DNA from: an uncultured Verrucomicrobia subdivision 3 bacterium
GTDB taxonomy: Bacteria; Verrucomicrobiota; Verrucomicrobiia; Limisphaerales; UBA11358
Direction: 5' to 3'
Length of the DNA stretch: 15,737 nucleotides
NCBI GenBank assembly: GCA_903861445.1
Contig: CAIOUK010000090.1
Location: forward strand, 1 to 15,737
The stretch's first letter is position 1; every line of letters begins with the position of its first letter. Positions 13,131-15,737 of the stretch are shown one piece after another. The notes below the pieces were generated by a model. It did no database searches. It was not told the origin of the DNA and saw only the letters and a list, made by a program, of their open reading frames with translations. The position numbers and the translations under genes are program-made.

Positions 13131-15355
13131 GCGCGCTCCAGCGCGTCCAGCACTATGCTAGGCGTGAGAACCGCCGGCAGAGCTTGCGGCGGTTTAGTCG
13201 CGTCCTTGGAATAGACAAGCACCAGCGGCACCCCGGGAACTCCGAATCTAGCCAGTTCATCCCGGATGGCTGGATTTTTTTTGGTGTAATCGCCGATCAT
13301 CATGATGGCGTTGATCTCCGTGAGTTTTTTCATCACGGAATCAATTTCAATGCTTGAGGCCTTGTTGACCTGGCAGGTGAGGCACCAGTGGGCGGTAAAA
13401 TCCACGAAGATGGGGCGGCCGGTCTTGCGGGCCGCCGCCACGGCCTCGGTGCCCCAAGGATACCAGACAATCTTGCCGTCCTTCACTGGGGAATCAAATT
13501 GAAGCTGGGCGTTTGTCGGGCTGGTAGAGGTTTCAGCCGGATGCCGCCAGTTGAGTTTGTGTTCCAGGGAAAAACCGTAACCGTAGCCGACACAAGCCAG
13601 CGCACAAACGGCTGCCAGCATTTTGCGTTTGGAGCCGCGTTGAATGAATTCGCCGTAAATCCAGCACGCTCCGGCTAGCAGCACCAAAAACAATCCCATC
13701 CACAAAATGCCGTCGCTGCCAAAATGGTCGCCGACGAGTGAAAGGGTCCACGTCGCCATGCCAAGCATCGGGAAGCCGAGGGCGATTTTGAATTTTTCCA
13801 TCCATGCGCCGGGCTTGGGCATGCAGGCGCGCAAGGCCGGAATATAAGCCAGCAACACATACGGCAGTGCCAGACCGAGCCCCAGCATGGTGAAGATGAT
13901 CACGATGACTCCGGGAGACTTGGTGATGGCCCAGCCGACGGCTCCGGCCATCACGGGCGCCACGCAGGATGCGCCCAGCACCACCGCGAGCACGCCGTTG
14001 AAAAACGAGCCGCTGGCACCTTCGCGGGACGCTAGGCCGTGCGCGACGTTGGTGGCACCGCCGGGCAACACAAATTCAAACACGCCGAAAAGATTCAACG
14101 CGATGAGCGTCATTAGGGTGGTGATGACGATGATGAAACGCGCGTCTTGGAACTGCTCGCCCCAGGAGGCCAGTCTGCCCGCGATGACGAGACCAGCCAC
14201 GAGCCAGAAGGAAACCAGCACGCCCAATGTGTAAATCAGGCTATGGTTTTTTGCGATGGCGGCGTCCTTGCCACTCATTTTGACGAGCGAAAGCGCCTTG
14301 AGCGAAAGGATGGGCAGCACGCACGGCATGAGGTTCAGAATGATGCCGCCAAGGAGCGCAAGTAGCATATTTCCGATCAACGTGCCGGACAGCTTGGTAA
14401 GAAAACTTTTTTCCGGCGGTGCTACCTTTGTTGAATCGGCAGTGCCGATGGCGGTTGTGGCCGCCGGCGTGGCCCTATCAGCCACGGCCAGTTTTATTGC
14501 GAAACCTTTCCGCGCGTCGCGGGTGCCGATGACAAGGACGCCGGAAATTTCTTTTGGCCAATCGCCTTGATATTTTTTCACCAGTTTGTGCAATACAGAT
14601 TCTGATTTGATAGAACTAGAGGCTTCCAGAGCCTTTTCTTTTTCCGGCTCAATCTCGTAGGCATCATTTGTGGTGGGGAAAAAATCAATTAAGCCCGGTG
14701 CTTTTACCTCAATCATTAAGAGGCGAGTATTGGTTTCTGTTGACTTTTCCCACCAGGAAGTAACTGGAGTCGAATAAAAAATTGTGGAAATATCTTGAGG
14801 CACCTTGCTTTTCCATGACTGAATCAAGGCGTCATTAGTGGATTTTCTTTCTTCAACACCGACGTTCAGCGTGGCCTGAATGGGGGCGCTCGCGGGAATG
14901 CACGATTCCTTACATTCCAGCCACGAAACTTTGGCTTTCAAATCCAGCGGGCCGGCGGGCAGATTGGAGGCCAGCGTAAGCGGCACGAGCAGGACGACTT
15001 CGTTTTCGTAGCCGTAAGTGGTGATTTCGGCCGGCGGAATCTTTTCGGGCAGCGGCCACTGGATTTGGCCAGCGGTGACGCCGGGCAGCAACTGCCATTT
15101 GATTTGCGTGGCCTCACCCGCTTCGCCGGGATTTTTCCAGTAGGTGTGCCAGCCGGGTTCCATTTTCAAATCCACGCCGGCCCAAATCGTGTCACCGGGC
15201 TTGGCAGTGGTGGCGGACAAAATTAATTTTACCTGCGTGTGGTGCGCGGTGGCAGCATCGTCACGCAGGGACAGTGACGGTTGCGCGGAGGCGCGCGTCA
15301 AGCACGCGGCGCAAATGACGTTTAAAAGAAGGGCGATGGTTGGGCGCACAATCAT
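13121..15355 (-). CDS. dsbD: Thiol:disulfide interchange protein, DsbD/ScsB-like
   Basis: This 744-residue inner-membrane protein carries electrons from cytoplasmic thioredoxin to periplasmic thiol proteins. There is a signal peptide at about 1-25. A periplasmic N-terminal domain (about 26-320) has the cysteine pair WLECKESC (Cys148, Cys152) and a GWHTYWKNPGEAG segment typical of ScsB-like N-domains. The membrane DsbD/CcdA core (about 325-605) has Cys345 in LMPCVLPILSLK and Cys464 in GASCVAP. A C-terminal thioredoxin-like domain (from about 640) has the active site WCLTC (Cys658 and Cys661) and a cis-Pro segment GVPGVPLVLV. Thus all three redox pairs are present. The ATG at 15355 opens the signal peptide; the TTG at 15367 is less likely. 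No substrate protein (DsbC, TlpA or ScsC type) is adjacent. Confidence 0.93.
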   Translation of the reverse strand: MIVRPTIALLLNVICAACLTRASAQPSLSLRDDAATAHHTQVKLILSATTAKPGDTIWAGVDLKMEPGWHTYWKNPGEAGEATQIKWQLLPGVTAGQIQWPLPEKIPPAEITTYGYENEVVLLVPLTLASNLPAGPLDLKAKVSWLECKESCIPASAPIQATLNVGVEERKSTNDALIQSWKSKVPQDISTIFYSTPVTSWWEKSTETNTRLLMIEVKAPGLIDFFPTTNDAYEIEPEKEKALEASSSIKSESVLHKLVKKYQGDWPKEISGVLVIGTRDARKGFAIKLAVADRATPAATTAIGTADSTKVAPPEKSFLTKLSGTLIGNMLLALLGGIILNLMPCVLPILSLKALSLVKMSGKDAAIAKNHSLIYTLGVLVSFWLVAGLVIAGRLASWGEQFQDARFIIVITTLMTLIALNLFGVFEFVLPGGATNVAHGLASREGASGSFFNGVLAVVLGASCVAPVMAGAVGWAITKSPGVIVIIFTMLGLGLALPYVLLAYIPALRACMPKPGAWMEKFKIALGFPMLGMATWTLSLVGDHFGSDGILWMGLFLVLLAGACWIYGEFIQRGSKRKMLAAVCALACVGYGYGFSLEHKLNWRHPAETSTSPTNAQLQFDSPVKDGKIVWYPWGTEAVAAARKTGRPIFVDFTAHWCLTCQVNKASSIEIDSVMKKLTEINAIMMIGDYTKKNPAIRDELARFGVPGVPLVLVYSKDATKPPQALPAVLTPSIVLDALERAAK

Positions 15356-15427
15356 TAGATGCCACAAGGTCGGGGTTATTAGAAATTAATTTTTTCCGCC
15401 CGGCTGAAAAATTGGCCCAGCCGAACC

Positions 15428-15480
15428 ATTCAAAAATAATTTAAAAAAGATATTGCATTCGATTTTCACTTTGATAATCT
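15428..15480 (+). promoter_or_regulatory. putative AT-rich promoter for rplB
   Basis: An A/T-rich block (15430-15453), which could act as an UP element, precedes TTGCAT (15453-15458) and GATAAT (15473-15478; 5/6 to TATAAT). The 14-nt spacing is short; TAATCT at 15475 gives 16 nt but a poorer match. A start near 15485 would give rplB a leader of about 120 nt. A 6-bp hairpin CGGCTG / CAGCCG lies at 15401-15423, nearer the divergent dsbD-like gene. Confidence 0.35.
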
Positions 15481-15606
15481 ACGCGCTCCTCGTCGTCCGC
15501 AAGATGGCAGGACAGCATTGTTTGTGAACCGATAACTGATTCCCAGCAGGGACAGGATTGATGGCTCGCTGACTTCAAAAAGTTGCTGAAAAAAACTTTA
15601 GTTATT

Positions 15607-15737
15607 ATGCCCGTAAAAACATTTAGACCGCTAACGCCGTCCACGCGATACATCACGATCGCGGACTTTAGCGACATTACGAAGACGAAGCCGGAGAAGT
15701 CGCTTGTGGAAATCCGCAAGAAGACTGGCGGCCGCAA
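15607..15737 (+). CDS. rplB: 50S ribosomal protein L2, N-terminal part (runs off the window)
   Basis: The first 43 codons are present and read MPVKTFRPLTPSTRYIT, then DFSDITKTKPEKSL, then EIRKKTGGR, which is the typical L2 N-terminus (usual form MPVKxYxPTSPGRR, DFSEITK, PEKSLLxxxKKxGGR). L2 sits at the peptidyl-transferase and subunit interface of 23S rRNA. Normally rplW lies directly upstream in the S10 cluster; here about 250 nt of non-coding DNA and the divergent dsbD-like gene are found instead. The ATG is preceded by an A/T-rich stretch without a Shine-Dalgarno sequence. Confidence 0.96.
   Translation, partial: MPVKTFRPLTPSTRYITIADFSDITKTKPEKSLVEIRKKTGGR

Noticed and set aside
15504..15527. 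Seven-residue leader frame (ATG to TGA) in front of rplB
   Set aside because: No ribosome binding site, no run of regulatory codons and no attenuator-like hairpin; too short to support.
15441..15737. 98-residue open frame on the minus strand antisense to rplB
   Set aside because: It overlaps the clear L2 N-terminus and its promoter region; the protein has no recognisable motif.
1..15737. CRISPR array, tRNA, rRNA, insertion sequence or prophage
   Set aside because: I saw no regularly spaced direct repeats, no tRNA cloverleaf or CCA end, no transposase or integrase motifs, and no phage genes.

Overview
The window is a GC-rich bacterial chromosome segment with dense, mostly co-directional housekeeping genes. 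The gene repertoire and protein style (exopolysaccharide genes, a glycine-rich RRM protein, HrpB, a YkgJ-type cysteine protein, a ScsB/DsbD-like protein, and almost no Shine-Dalgarno sequences) suggest a Gram-negative environmental bacterium. My best guess is the Verrucomicrobiota (Pedosphaera/Limisphaera side), but this is inferred from overall impression and not from a marker comparison.

Layout. Positions 1-2574 are the end of an exopolysaccharide locus: the C-terminus of a BY-type tyrosine kinase, a specialised NusG/RfaH-like antiterminator, and a convergent O-antigen-ligase/polymerase-like membrane protein. Positions 2647-5018 hold a membrane-anchored TPR-like protein, UDP-glucose 6-dehydrogenase (ugd) and a Nudix hydrolase. 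Positions 5216-5885 hold a glycine-rich RRM RNA-binding protein and translation initiation factor IF-1 (infA), separated by a strong terminator-like hairpin that ends only 14 nt before the infA start. Positions 5933-11645 form a tight run of ispD, a CtpA-type S41 protease, tsaD (4-nt overlap with the protease) and hrpB. Positions 11751-13118 hold a YkgJ-family cysteine-cluster protein and an RluA-family pseudouridine synthase. A DsbD/ScsB-like thiol:disulfide protein lies on the minus strand (13121-15355). Divergent from it, ribosomal protein L2 (rplB) begins at 15607 and runs off the end.

The most interesting signal is not a gene. A roughly 75-bp twin-palindrome element, made of two 24-nt hairpin units in inverted orientation around a 25-29-nt spacer, occurs twice: inside tsaD (8302-8374) and inside hrpB (9547-9623). 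Each copy is read through in a different reading frame and adds about 26 residues to the protein. It resembles REPIN/REP-pair elements, but it sits within coding sequence, in the manner of Rickettsia palindromic elements. Other non-coding structures are a degenerate heptamer array between infA and ispD, a 28-nt imperfect inverted repeat after hrpB, and a palindrome across two convergent stop codons. No tRNA, rRNA, CRISPR array or insertion sequence was seen, and no gene-free stretch exceeds 300 bp.
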